From: Rhodanobacter denitrificans
Lineage (GTDB): Bacteria > Pseudomonadota > Gammaproteobacteria > Xanthomonadales > Rhodanobacteraceae
Length of the DNA stretch: 64,000 nucleotides
Direction of reading: 5' to 3'
Assembly: GCF_003335105.1 (NCBI RefSeq)
Contig: NZ_QFWQ01000006.1
Location: forward strand, 62,001 to 126,000
Shown here piece after piece: positions 47,440-56,233 of the stretch. Within the stretch, counting starts at the first letter, position 1. Each line of letters begins with the position of its first letter. A program made the position numbers and the translations under genes. The notes beneath the pieces are model-generated. The model saw only the letters and a program-made list of their open reading frames with translations, did not search any database and was not told where the DNA came from.

Positions 47440-47516
47440 GCGCCCGTAGCTCAGCTGGATAGAGTACTGCCCTCCGAAGGCAGGGGTCGTGGGTTCGAAT
47501 CCCGCCGGGCGCACCA
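47440..47516 (+). tRNA. tRNA-Arg (anticodon CCG)
   Basis: A 77-base gene with encoded CCA. The acceptor stem GCGCCCG pairs with CGGGCGC. The D arm is AGCTCAGCTGGATAGAGT, the anticodon stem CTGCC/GGCAG holds the loop CTCCGAA with anticodon CCG, and the T arm contains GGTTCGAATCC. It reads CGG codons. Confidence 0.97.
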
Positions 47517-47651
47517 TTCTCTTTTTGAACGAACCGGCGCAGCCATGACGGATGTGCTGGTGCATCGTGCGTGGAGCGGCGTGCCGCGTGTCACGGCGCG
47601 CACCACCTGGTGCGACATCCGCCAGATACGTTGCTGAAGGTTCGACCCGGC

Positions 47652-47880
47652 ATGGGTACAGACCTGCCATTGCCTCGAAGGGATTGGGGGCGCGAAGAAG
47701 TCGAGGCGATTGTTGCCGACTATCTGCATATGCTGATGCGGGAGATGGCAGGGCAGAATTACAGCAAGACTGCGCATCGCAACGCCTGCAGCAACGGTTG
47801 CACGACCGCCCGGTTCCGGAGCAATCCCATCCGTATCGGCTCTGCGGTTTCCGCAGCGAGCCGCGCCTGTTCGACCTGCG
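47652..47880 (+). pseudogene. Remnant of a conserved N-terminal domain protein
   Basis: The frame from 47652 reads [20 protein letters not shown] then [15 protein letters not shown], which I recognise as the start of a conserved N-terminal domain found on HNH/DUF-type proteins (EVxAIVxDYxxML...KTxHR...L). Similarity then stops near 47787. A neighbouring frame continues with LQQRLHDRP, resembling the next part of that domain, so a frameshift is likely, and nothing recognisable follows. The family recall is unaided. The rest of 47517-47965 holds no other gene. It lies 136 bases from tRNA-Arg, a common landing site for mobile DNA. Confidence 0.45.
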
Positions 47881-47965
47881 CACCGGTGAAGGGAAATGAG
47901 CAACGGGAGAACGCCGACCGGCGCCGCCGTGCCCACTCCTCTCCGCTTGTTCCATGCCTTCTCGC

Positions 47966-48547
47966 TCAGCTCTTCCTGATCTCGAAATCCTGTTTCGCCA
48001 CGGATTTGCCGTCCAGCGAGATCTCCACGCGGTACTTGCCTTCGGGCCACAGGTCGGGGTTCTGCACCTTGAACGTGGTGATGGCGGGGCCGTCGGTGGC
48101 GATCGACTGACTGATGCTGCTGACCAGCTGGCCCTGGCCTTCCAGGTAGCTCCACTTCGCGTTGAGCGTGGCGCCGCCGGTGCTGCCTTCGGTGGCGACG
48201 CTGGCGTAGATGGTCCTGTCGCTGGTGGCGAAACGGTTGCCGGGGCGGGTCACCTTGTATTCGGCGTTCACCGCGCTGCCCAAGGTCAGTTTGGCCACGG
48301 TGAGCGGTGCGGGCGGGGGTGTTGCCGGGGCGCTGGGCGCCACATCGCTGGTATGGGTGGTAGTGGCGGCGGCGGGCTGCGCGGCGGTGGCGGCCGGAGC
48401 GGGAGCCGGTGCGGGAACGGCGGCGGTGTGGGCCGGGGCGGGTGCACTGGCCGGCGGGGCGACAGGTTCGTTCTTGCCGCAGGCACTCAGCAGCAGGGCG
48501 GCAAGGGCAGCGCTCAACAGTGCGGTGTTGCGCATGGGACGTGTCAT
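47966..48547 (-). CDS. Lipoprotein of unknown function
   Basis: A 193-residue protein with lipobox LLSAC at about residues 19-23, an Ala/Pro-rich linker (24-80) and a small beta-sandwich-like domain (83-193). The domain contains [33 protein letters not shown] and [17 protein letters not shown]. The linker should hold the domain away from the membrane. No enzyme motif is seen and no family is named with confidence. Met5 is an alternative start. Convergent with the decayed gene and separated from queF by about 190 bases. Confidence 0.8.
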   Translation of the reverse strand: MTRPMRNTALLSAALAALLLSACGKNEPVAPPASAPAPAHTAAVPAPAPAPAATAAQPAAATTTHTSDVAPSAPATPPPAPLTVAKLTLGSAVNAEYKVTRPGNRFATSDRTIYASVATEGSTGGATLNAKWSYLEGQGQLVSSISQSIATDGPAITTFKVQNPDLWPEGKYRVEISLDGKSVAKQDFEIRKS

Positions 48548-48736
48548 GGAAACTCCTGGCTCGGTCGCAGACGGATGCCGTCCATGGCGACTGCCGCGGC
48601 GCCGTCCGGGCGCGTTGGTCAGGTCACCAAGGCTAGCGCCGTCGATCTGAAGCGAGGATTACCGAGCGGCGTCCAGGGCGATGCGTTTTCACGCGCCGGC
48701 GACGGGCGGTGCGGAATGCGGGCGATGGTTGTGCCG

Positions 48737-49561
48737 CTACTGGCGCACCGTGCGCGGATTGCCGGGCGAGGCCGGCGCGCTGCTGCGGAACGGGTTGATG
48801 TCCAGTCCGCCGCGGCGGGTGTAGCGCGCATACACGCTGAGCTGCCGCGGCGCGCAACGCTGCGTCAGGTCGACGAAGATGCGCTCCACGCACTGCTCGT
48901 GGAATTCGTTGTGGGTGCGGAACGAAACCAGGTAGCGCAGCAGCCCGGCGTGGTCGATCGGCGCGCCGCGATAGGCGATCTGCACGCTGCCCCAGTCGGG
49001 CTGGCCGGTGACCGGGCAGTTCGAGCGCAGCAGGTGCGAGAGCACGGTTTCGGCCACCGGCATCGCGCCGGTGTCGGCCTGCAGGAAATCGGCTTGTGGC
49101 GGCCCGTAGTGGTCGATGGCGATGTTCTGGTCATCGAGCAGATGGCCGTCCAAATCGATGACGGGCAGTGCGTCGGCGCGCGCGTCGCGCAACTGCACGC
49201 CGACCGCCGCGCCGGCCGCTGCGGAGAGGTCATGGGTCAGGGTGGCGGCCAGCGCGGCGGCATCGGCGATGCGCTCCTGCGCGAAGCCGTTCAAGTACAG
49301 CTTGAACGACTTCGACTCGATGATCTGCGGCGACAGCGCCGGCACGCGGAACTCGGCCATCGCCACCTGCGGCTTGCCACGCAGGTCGAGCCATGACAGC
49401 TCGTAGGCATTCCAGATGTCCACGCCATGGAACGGCAGCGTGTCGGCGATGCCGATCTCCGCGCGCTTGTCCGCACGCGGGATCGGGAACAGCAGGCTGG
49501 GGTCGTAGCGGCCGGCGTAGACGGTGTCCTTGCCGAGCGGAGAGTGTTCGGGGGTGCTCAT
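48737..49561 (-). CDS. queF: NADPH-dependent 7-cyano-7-deazaguanine reductase (type II)
   Basis: Reduces preQ0 to preQ1 in queuosine synthesis for tRNA. The 274-residue length fits the long bimodular type II enzyme. The NADPH-binding motif [12 protein letters not shown] is near residue 85, the catalytic cysteine lies in [12 protein letters not shown] near 185, and [13 protein letters not shown] near 225 holds the conserved HE-C pair. The ATG at 49561 starts the aligned region; an upstream extension to 49657 has no similarity. Reads away from the polysaccharide operon promoter. Confidence 0.95.
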   Translation of the reverse strand: MSTPEHSPLGKDTVYAGRYDPSLLFPIPRADKRAEIGIADTLPFHGVDIWNAYELSWLDLRGKPQVAMAEFRVPALSPQIIESKSFKLYLNGFAQERIADAAALAATLTHDLSAAAGAAVGVQLRDARADALPVIDLDGHLLDDQNIAIDHYGPPQADFLQADTGAMPVAETVLSHLLRSNCPVTGQPDWGSVQIAYRGAPIDHAGLLRYLVSFRTHNEFHEQCVERIFVDLTQRCAPRQLSVYARYTRRGGLDINPFRSSAPASPGNPRTVRQ

Positions 49562-49742
49562 GGGCCGGCATTTTACCTGCCGCGGGCGACGGTCGGCATG
49601 GGGGCTCCGGCACGGCCGCCGCATTGGGCGCAACGGTCGCCGGCACCGACCTGGCATGCACCACCTGGGCCGGTTGCGTCGCGGTACCGTCAGCGGCCGG
49701 ACCGATGCTGTCGGTGGCGTGACCCTCCACGTCAGGTTTGGC

Positions 49743-49764
49743 TACTGTGTGTCCATACACAGTA
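49743..49764. promoter_or_regulatory. Perfect dyad TACTGTGT-N6-ACACAGTA
   Basis: Eight-base perfect arms between queF and the polysaccharide operon, 14 bases from the CRP/Clp-like site. It resembles an E. coli LexA box but the spacing of CTG and CAG is two bases too long. Factor unknown. Confidence 0.55.
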
Positions 49765-49777
49765 CGAAGTCAAAATC

Positions 49778-49810
49778 TGTGAGCGCATTCACATTTTCTC
49801 ACGCTATAAT
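49778..49810 (+). promoter_or_regulatory. CRP/Clp-type site and -10 box of the polysaccharide operon
   Basis: TGTGAGCGCATTCACA (49778-49793) is a perfect TGTGA-N6-TCACA CRP-family site. TATAAT follows at 49805-49810. Site centre to expected start point is about 31 bases, closer than a class II activator site, and no good -35 box is present. Regulation by Clp/CRP is inferred; its sign is not clear. Confidence 0.65.
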
Positions 49811-49985
49811 CTCTGACAGCGCATAGCCCGCCGTGTGCCGCGGCCTGTCGCGCTGACCAGGGGACTCACGAACAAAGACATGGGCTGCCAGGCTTGCTCG
49901 CGCGAGGTTGGCGCAAACCATGCATTTTTCTGAATCAAGCAGGATTTTGGGCAGCTGCGCCTTCTCGGCGCAGGAGGGGAAACGC

Positions 49986-51047
49986 ATGGAAAGTCTGGCC
50001 AACGAAGCCACCGTACTGGATGTGGCGTACTGGGTGGCGGCGCTCACCCTGCTCCTTGCCTTCAGCATGTTGGCGGTCATCATTCTTCTGCGAGTGCACG
50101 CGCAGAGGCGTGCGCGACGTGAGAAGCGCGCACGTCTGCACTGGGCGCAGGTGTTGCAGCAAGTGCTGGCGGGCAAGGATGTGCCGACGCGCCGCCTCGG
50201 ACGAGGCGAGGCCACCGGCTTCATCGAGGCGTGGAACGCGGTCCACGAATCGCTGGCCGATCCGGAGTCGCGGCGACTGGTGCCGCTGGGACATCGCGTC
50301 GGGCTGGTGGAGGCGTCGCGACACATGCTGCGCGGCAGCTACCACCATCGGGCGATGGCCATCATCGCGCTCGGGCACCTGCGCGACCGGAATGTGTTCG
50401 ACGAACTGGCCTCGTTCCTCGGCGATCGCAGTCCTATCGTTTCGCTATGCGCGGCGCATGCGCTGGGGCAGGTGGACCCGTCCCGCGGGATGGCGATGTT
50501 CGTGCCGATGATCCTGAAACGTGAGGACTGGGCGTCCGGCAGCGTGGCGCGCATCCTGGCCAAGAACGAGGATGGCAGCGCGGCACGCGAGCTCGGCAAT
50601 GTCGTGCTGCGTGCCAATGACGCCACCATGGGGAAGCTGGTGCGGTTCCTGGCCGACATCGATTCCGAGCGTGCCGCCAGCGTGATCCGGCAATTGCTCG
50701 ACAACCCTGTCGACGACCACGTCACCTCGGTCTGCCTGCAGCTGGTGAATGACAAGCGGGACCGCGAACGGGTAGCGAACCTCCTCGCCGCATCGCGCTG
50801 GCACGTGCGCATGCACGCGGTGGCCGCACTCGGCCGCATCGGCGAAGCGGCCGATGGCGGACGCCTGGAGCCCATGCTGGCCGACAAGGAGTGGTGGGTG
50901 CGCTATCGGGCCGCACAGGCGATGCTGGCGCTGCCCGGAATGGATGTCGCTGCGTTGCGTCAGGTGCAGCAGCGGCAACGCGATGCCTATGGCCGCGACA
51001 TCATCGATCAGGTGCTTTCCGAGTACGAAATGGGGGCGATGGCATGA
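49986..51047 (+). CDS. HEAT-repeat protein with N-terminal membrane anchor
   Basis: A 353-residue protein: one transmembrane helix (about residues 15-38), a basic stretch, then helical HEAT-type repeats. Recognisable repeat segments are HHRAMAIIALGHLRDRNVFDEL, PIVSLCAAHALGQVD, HVRMHAVAALGRIGEAADGG and WWVRYRAAQAMLALPG. Such solenoids bind proteins. The topology puts it at the cytoplasmic face of the inner membrane, presumably with the synthase encoded next. GGAGGGG precedes the ATG at 49986; a longer frame from 49908 lacks this site. It is the first gene of a five-gene operon in which four junctions are overlaps or 13 bases or less. Confidence 0.85.
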   Translation: MESLANEATVLDVAYWVAALTLLLAFSMLAVIILLRVHAQRRARREKRARLHWAQVLQQVLAGKDVPTRRLGRGEATGFIEAWNAVHESLADPESRRLVPLGHRVGLVEASRHMLRGSYHHRAMAIIALGHLRDRNVFDELASFLGDRSPIVSLCAAHALGQVDPSRGMAMFVPMILKREDWASGSVARILAKNEDGSAARELGNVVLRANDATMGKLVRFLADIDSERAASVIRQLLDNPVDDHVTSVCLQLVNDKRDRERVANLLAASRWHVRMHAVAALGRIGEAADGGRLEPMLADKEWWVRYRAAQAMLALPGMDVAALRQVQQRQRDAYGRDIIDQVLSEYEMGAMA

Positions 51048-52555
51048 ACGGGTACTGGACGACCTTCGTGGCCCAGCTGCAGCAGGTGCCCTGGGTGCAC
51101 GCCGCTGCATCGATGCAGTGGATCTTCTTGATCTATTTCCTGGCGATCAATCTGGCCTACCTGATCCTCAACTACATTTCCGCGTACCAGATCGTGCGCT
51201 ACATGCGCGAGTACCGGGCCAACTATCTGCCGCCGGGCCTGCGCGAGTACCAGCCGCCGGTGAGCATCGTGCTGCCCGCGCGCAACGAGGAGAAGTCGGT
51301 TGTGGCCTCGGTGCATTCGCTGCTCAAGACCAACTATCCCGAGTTCGAGATCGTCGTGGTCAACGATGGCTCCAGCGACCGCACCCGGGAGGCGCTGATC
51401 GAGGCATTCGGATTCGTGTGGGTGCCCGAGGCCTATCGTGCCCGCCTGCAGACCGAGCAGGTCAGGGGCGTCTACGCCTCGGCGCGATATCCGAACGTTC
51501 GCATGGTCGACAAGGTCAACGGCGGCAAGGCCGATGCGATCAATGCCGGCGTCAACTGCGTGCGCTATCCGCTGTTCTGCGTGGTGGATGCCGACTGCAT
51601 CCTGCAGCCGGAAAGCCTGTCCAGAGTGGTGCGTCCCTTCCTGGAGGACCGGCGCGTGGTGGCCAGCGGCGGCGTGGTGCGTGTGCTCAACGGCTGCAAG
51701 GTCACCGATGGCATGCTTTCGAAGGTGGGCCTGCCCGAGCGCTGGTTGCCCGGCTTCCAGGTGATCGAGTACCTGCGTGCGTTCCTGTTCGGGCGCATGG
51801 GCTGGTCGCCGATGAATGCGTTGCTGATCATCTCCGGGGCATTCGGCGTGTTCTACAAGGAGCGGGTGATCGCGATTGGCGGCTACCGCGACGACACGGT
51901 AGGCGAGGACATGGATCTGGTGGTCCGGATGCACCGCAACCTGCGCGAGGAGAAGCACGACTACCGCATCGTGTTCGTGCCGGACCCGGTGTGCTGGACC
52001 GAGGTACCGACGGATCTCGCCTCGCTGCGCAACCAGCGCGTGCGCTGGCAACGCGGCCTGGCCGAAAGCCTCTGGTCCAACATCGGCCTGATGTTCAGCC
52101 GTCGCGGCGGCGCGGCGGGCTGGGTGGCGTTTCCATTCATGCTGATTTTCGAGTTCCTTGGCCCGGTGATCGAGGTGGTCGGCTACGTCTCGATGATCGT
52201 GCTGGCCCTGGTCGGGCTGGTCTCGCTGAAGGTGTTCCTGGTGTTCCTGGTCGCAGCGGTGGGCATGGGCGTCCTGCTTTCGGTCAACGCGATGCTGTTG
52301 GAGGAATTGTCCTTCGGCCTGTACGCACGACCTATGCAGCAACTCCGGCTTTTCGCCATGGCGGTGCTGGAGAACTTCGGCTATCGGCAGCTGAATTCCT
52401 GCTGGCGCTTCTACGGCACGCTGACCTGGTTGATCGGGCTGCGCAGGCGGCACCGGTGGGGTCACGTCAATCGTGAAGGTTCGTGGCAACACAGCCCGGC
52501 GGAGACTACGGTGATGCCCGCCGAGCAGGTCGCTGAAGGAAGCAGCCATCCATGA
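51044..52555 (+). CDS. Processive family 2 glycosyltransferase (polysaccharide synthase)
   Basis: A 503-residue inner-membrane synthase. An N-terminal helix (26-50) and three or four C-terminal helices (from about 345) flank a GT2 domain with DGSSD at 108-112, the UDP/metal motif DAD at 182-184, the catalytic GEDMD at 287-291 and the processivity motif QRVRW at 331-335. The plan matches PgaC, hyaluronan and chitin synthases, so it should make a homopolymer or simple polymer of a UDP-sugar. Polar C-terminal tail of about 40 residues. ATGA overlap with the HEAT gene, and its last codon overlaps the start of the next gene. Confidence 0.88.
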   Translation: MNGYWTTFVAQLQQVPWVHAAASMQWIFLIYFLAINLAYLILNYISAYQIVRYMREYRANYLPPGLREYQPPVSIVLPARNEEKSVVASVHSLLKTNYPEFEIVVVNDGSSDRTREALIEAFGFVWVPEAYRARLQTEQVRGVYASARYPNVRMVDKVNGGKADAINAGVNCVRYPLFCVVDADCILQPESLSRVVRPFLEDRRVVASGGVVRVLNGCKVTDGMLSKVGLPERWLPGFQVIEYLRAFLFGRMGWSPMNALLIISGAFGVFYKERVIAIGGYRDDTVGEDMDLVVRMHRNLREEKHDYRIVFVPDPVCWTEVPTDLASLRNQRVRWQRGLAESLWSNIGLMFSRRGGAAGWVAFPFMLIFEFLGPVIEVVGYVSMIVLALVGLVSLKVFLVFLVAAVGMGVLLSVNAMLLEELSFGLYARPMQQLRLFAMAVLENFGYRQLNSCWRFYGTLTWLIGLRRRHRWGHVNREGSWQHSPAETTVMPAEQVAEGSSHP

Positions 52556-53838
52556 AGCGCAGGGGACTGTCTGTGGCCACGCAACGGAATCCGTTCCGCA
52601 CGTTTCGCCTGCTGCCTTGGCTGCTGCTGGCGTTGGCGGCATGTCCGCCCAGCCTGATGGCGCAGGATGCCGCCTCCGGTGCATTGACGGCGAAGATGCT
52701 GCAGGCACGCGAACTCGCCACCGGCGGCCAGCGACGACTGGCCATCGAGCGCTACACCGCCTTGCTGGCCGAGTACCCCGGCAACGGCGACCTGCTGCTG
52801 GCGCGCGGGCGCACCTACGCCTGGGACGGGCAGTTCGCTGCCGCCGAAAGCGACCTGCATGCCGTGGTGCAGAAGAGCCCGGGCTATGCCGATGCATGGT
52901 CGGCGCTGGGCGATGCCTATCGCTGGAGCGGCCGTCCGCAGCAGGCGGCTGAGGCCTATGCGCACTGGGTGGCACTGGTGCCGGACGATCCGGCGGCGCG
53001 CCTCGCGCGGGGCCGCGCCCTGCGCGACGCCGGGCAACCTGCGGCCGCCCGCGCCGATTTCGATGCGGCGGCGGCACGAGGGGCGAATGCCGACGAGGTC
53101 GACGATCTGCGGCAAAGCCTGTTGCCGCGCGCGATCCATTCCGGCAATGGCTATCGCTGGGGCGTCAGCGCCGACTGGGACCACACCGGTTTCAGCGGCG
53201 ATCGGCAGGACTGGAACGATGTCGACCTGTCACTGCGCCGCTATTTCAACCGCGGCTCGCTTGCCTTGGAATTGCTGCGTGCCGACCATTTCGGCACCAG
53301 CGACACGGCCTGGGCGTTGGACGGCTATGCGCCGCTGTGGTCGCGCGCCTACGCCAATTTGCGCTACCAGCAGGGTCCTTCGAACGGCATTCTGCCGGAG
53401 CAGGCATGGCGCATGGAGGTGTTCCAGGGCGTGGGCCGCGGCTGGGAGCTGTCGGCCAGCGTCGACCATCTGCACTTCTCCGGCAATACTGATTTCTACG
53501 GCATCGGCGTCGGCCGTTACGTCGGCAACTGGTACGCGCGCTACAAGCTGCAGTACGTGCCGGGCGTGGGCTCCGGCAGCTGGAGCAACCGTTTCCTGCT
53601 GCGCGACTACTACCGGGGCGATGCCGACGATTACCTGGAGCTGAGCATCAGCAATGGCCGCAGCACCGACATGGACCGCTTCGGCACCGTAGTGCGCAAC
53701 AGCAATGCTGCGATCGGCATCGCCTGGGCACACTACTTTGCGCGGCAGTGGGGCTTCAAGCTCGGTGCGGGCTATGCCGGTGACGATGACGGCTACGACG
53801 AGCGACGGCTCTGGCTGACGGTGTACTCGCGGTGGTGA
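52552..53838 (+). CDS. TPR plus YaiO-type outer-membrane beta-barrel protein
   Basis: A 428-residue exported protein (signal peptide to about residue 38, ending LMAQ). Residues 45-185 form TPR-like repeats (GDLLLARGRTYAWDGQFAAAE, YADAWSALGDAYRWSGRPQQA, PAARLARGRALRDAGQPAAA). The rest is a beta-barrel with alternating aromatic strands, ending with an aromatic residue (YSRW), characteristic of the YaiO family. The combination of TPRs and a barrel is that of polysaccharide exporters such as PgaA, although this protein is about half PgaA's size. Likely role: secretion of the polymer across the outer membrane. Overlaps the synthase gene by four bases. Confidence 0.82.
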   Translation: MKRRGLSVATQRNPFRTFRLLPWLLLALAACPPSLMAQDAASGALTAKMLQARELATGGQRRLAIERYTALLAEYPGNGDLLLARGRTYAWDGQFAAAESDLHAVVQKSPGYADAWSALGDAYRWSGRPQQAAEAYAHWVALVPDDPAARLARGRALRDAGQPAAARADFDAAAARGANADEVDDLRQSLLPRAIHSGNGYRWGVSADWDHTGFSGDRQDWNDVDLSLRRYFNRGSLALELLRADHFGTSDTAWALDGYAPLWSRAYANLRYQQGPSNGILPEQAWRMEVFQGVGRGWELSASVDHLHFSGNTDFYGIGVGRYVGNWYARYKLQYVPGVGSGSWSNRFLLRDYYRGDADDYLELSISNGRSTDMDRFGTVVRNSNAAIGIAWAHYFARQWGFKLGAGYAGDDDGYDERRLWLTVYSRW

Positions 53839-53851
53839 GCGGGTCGCGCTG

Positions 53852-56233
53852 ATGACCGTCCGGCATCGTGACGGGGCCTGGTCACGCTACTCCGCCGCGT
53901 TTCCGGTCTTGTTGGCTGCGCAGTTTGCGCTGGTGGCCGGTGCGATGATCCACGGCTTCGCCGATGTCGCCTTGAGCGGCGGCCAGAAGACGGCCGTCGC
54001 GCTGGTCGCCATCGTGCAGGCGTTGCTGGTGCTGCTGCGCGCGTCGCCGATCCTGCTGCTGCTGTCGATGCCGTTGCTGGCCCTGAGGCGGTCCACGCCG
54101 CGCGTCGTGTCGCTGGCGGCGCTATGGTCAGTGTTCATCCTGGCCGAGGCCGTGCTCGACCAGTACTTCCAGGTGGCGCATGTGCCGCTGGGAGCCGACC
54201 TGTTCGGCTACAGCGTCGCGGAAATCCGCACCATCCTGTCCGGCAACTCGCCACTCGATCCGCGCAGTCTGCTGCAATTGAGCCTGCCGCTGCTGGTGCT
54301 GTGGGGCGGCCTGTACTGGCGGATGCGCCGCCGCAACGGATTCGGCACCTCCTTGTGGACCACGTTGCTGCTGGGCGCGGGCCTGTTGGCGTGGCTGGTG
54401 CCGTTGCCCACCGGTGCCGGCATGTTGAAGGACGCTGCGGCATGGGATCTGGCCTGCGACAAGCTGGCATGGTTCAGCGCCGATGTCTGGCGCTGGTCGC
54501 GGGGCAGCGCCGTGGTCGTGCAGGCGGCGGCCCATGCGACTTCGGTCGCCGACCCGGGCGAGCTGCCGCTGAATCCGCAGTTTCCATTCCTGCGCACGGA
54601 ACGGACGCCGGACACGCTCGGCCCGTACTTCTCGCCCACCCCCGCCAATCGCCCGCCCAACATGGTGGTGATCGTCGTCGAAGGGCTGGGGCGCTCGTTC
54701 TCCGGTCCACAGGCGCCGCTGGGCAGCTTCACGCCGTTCCTCGACGAACTGGCCGCGCGCAGCCTGTACTTCGACAACTTCCTGTCCAACCAGGGCCGCA
54801 CCTTCGGCGTGCTGCCCAGCCTGTTCGGTTCGGTGCCTTTTGCCGGGGAGGGATTCACCTCGCTGGGTGAACGCATGCCGCCGCACCCGGGACTGTTCAG
54901 CGTGCTGGGGCAGCAGGGTTACCACACTGCGTTCTACAACGGCACCGACACCGCCTTCGACAACGAGCGCGGCTACCTGGAGCTGCAGCAGGTGCAGCAT
55001 CTGGTGGACAGGAGGAACTTTGGCCCGGGCTATCAGCTGAATCCCTTCAGCGAATGGGGCTACCCGGACAAGGAACTGGTGTCGCGCGTGCTGGCTGACA
55101 GCGCGGATATGCAGACTCCGTTCGTGCTGGCGATGCAGACGATCTCCATGCACACCAGTTACCGGTTCCCCGGGCAGGACGCATACCTTGCGCGTTTCGA
55201 GCAACGTCTTCGCGAGCTGCGCATTCCCGCCGCGCAACTGTCGGCCTATCGGGCCAACGCCGACATCTACAGCACCATCCTCTACACCGACGACCAGCTG
55301 CGCCGCTATTTCGACGCGGTGGCGAAGATGCCGTGGTATGCCAACACCATTTTCGTGATCACCGGCGACCATCGCCTGCCGGAGATTCCGATGGGCGAAT
55401 ATGTCGATCGCTATCACGTGCCGCTCATCGTCTTCTCGCCGCTGCTCAAGCAGCCTGGGCGCATCCGCGCGGTGTCCTCGCAACTGGACGTCACGCCGTC
55501 GCTGGTGGCGCTGCTGTCCCATACCTACGGCCTGGAGCAGCCGGCGCGGACGCCCTGGCTGGGCACCGGCCTGGACATGGCCGACCGCTTTCGCAACATC
55601 CACCAGTTCCCGTTGCAACAGACCAAGACCAGCGCGCCGGAGTACCTGGCCGGGCGCTGGTGGCTGCGTGGCGGGCAACTGTACGCGCTGCTGGACGGCA
55701 TGCATCTGACCGCCGCCGCCGATGCGTCCGCGCGCGACTGGGTGGCCCGCCGGCTGCACCGCTACGAGCAGGCCAATGCGATCTTCATGCAGAAGCTGGC
55801 GCTGACTCCGGACGGCGCCGCACCAGAACTGGTGGCTTACCAGGCTGCCGTTCAGAAGCCGGAGCCGATCGATGGCGCTCCGGTTGTGCGCGGGTTGTCG
55901 ACGGAATCGGTCGAGGTGACGGTTGCCAGCCGCGGCGTGCAGCTGACGGCTACCTTCAGCAACCGCGATGCGCAACCAAGTCGCGCGTTCGTGCCGCTGG
56001 CTGTGCTGACCGCCGGGGATGGTCGCGAACTGCTGGAATTCTCCGGCCGCGCCTTGCAGCTTCCGGCGAACGGACACCAGCAGGTACAGCTGATCCTGCA
56101 GCGTCCCGATGCCTGCAGCAGTCGCTGCTACCTGTCGCTGTTCCCGTCCGATCCGCAGACCGGCAAGGTCGTCGGACAAGGGCGCTACCACGTGCCGGTG
56201 GATACGGACACCACGGCCGGAAACACGCCATGA
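53852..56233 (+). CDS. LtaS-like phospho-group transferase with C-terminal extension
   Basis: A 793-residue protein with five N-terminal helices (to about residue 200) and an extracytoplasmic sulfatase-fold domain. Catalytic features are Glu in MVVIVVEGLGRSF, a Thr nucleophile in SNQGRTFGVLPSLFG, and metal-binding FVITGDHRLPEIPM. After about residue 640 a further beta-rich domain, not found in LtaS, carries two Cys pairs (ACSSRC). Family members transfer glycerol-phosphate or ethanolamine-phosphate, so this may decorate the operon's polymer. It is unlike the LtaS-like protein at 32629-34335 beyond the fold. Thirteen bases separate it from the barrel gene. Confidence 0.82.
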   Translation: MTVRHRDGAWSRYSAAFPVLLAAQFALVAGAMIHGFADVALSGGQKTAVALVAIVQALLVLLRASPILLLLSMPLLALRRSTPRVVSLAALWSVFILAEAVLDQYFQVAHVPLGADLFGYSVAEIRTILSGNSPLDPRSLLQLSLPLLVLWGGLYWRMRRRNGFGTSLWTTLLLGAGLLAWLVPLPTGAGMLKDAAAWDLACDKLAWFSADVWRWSRGSAVVVQAAAHATSVADPGELPLNPQFPFLRTERTPDTLGPYFSPTPANRPPNMVVIVVEGLGRSFSGPQAPLGSFTPFLDELAARSLYFDNFLSNQGRTFGVLPSLFGSVPFAGEGFTSLGERMPPHPGLFSVLGQQGYHTAFYNGTDTAFDNERGYLELQQVQHLVDRRNFGPGYQLNPFSEWGYPDKELVSRVLADSADMQTPFVLAMQTISMHTSYRFPGQDAYLARFEQRLRELRIPAAQLSAYRANADIYSTILYTDDQLRRYFDAVAKMPWYANTIFVITGDHRLPEIPMGEYVDRYHVPLIVFSPLLKQPGRIRAVSSQLDVTPSLVALLSHTYGLEQPARTPWLGTGLDMADRFRNIHQFPLQQTKTSAPEYLAGRWWLRGGQLYALLDGMHLTAAADASARDWVARRLHRYEQANAIFMQKLALTPDGAAPELVAYQAAVQKPEPIDGAPVVRGLSTESVEVTVASRGVQLTATFSNRDAQPSRAFVPLAVLTAGDGRELLEFSGRALQLPANGHQQVQLILQRPDACSSRCYLSLFPSDPQTGKVVGQGRYHVPVDTDTTAGNTP

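Noticed and set aside
49743-49764. A LexA box upstream of the polysaccharide operon
   Set aside because: The CTG...CAG spacing is 12 rather than 10, and xanthomonad LexA recognises a different sequence, so it is kept only as an unassigned dyad.
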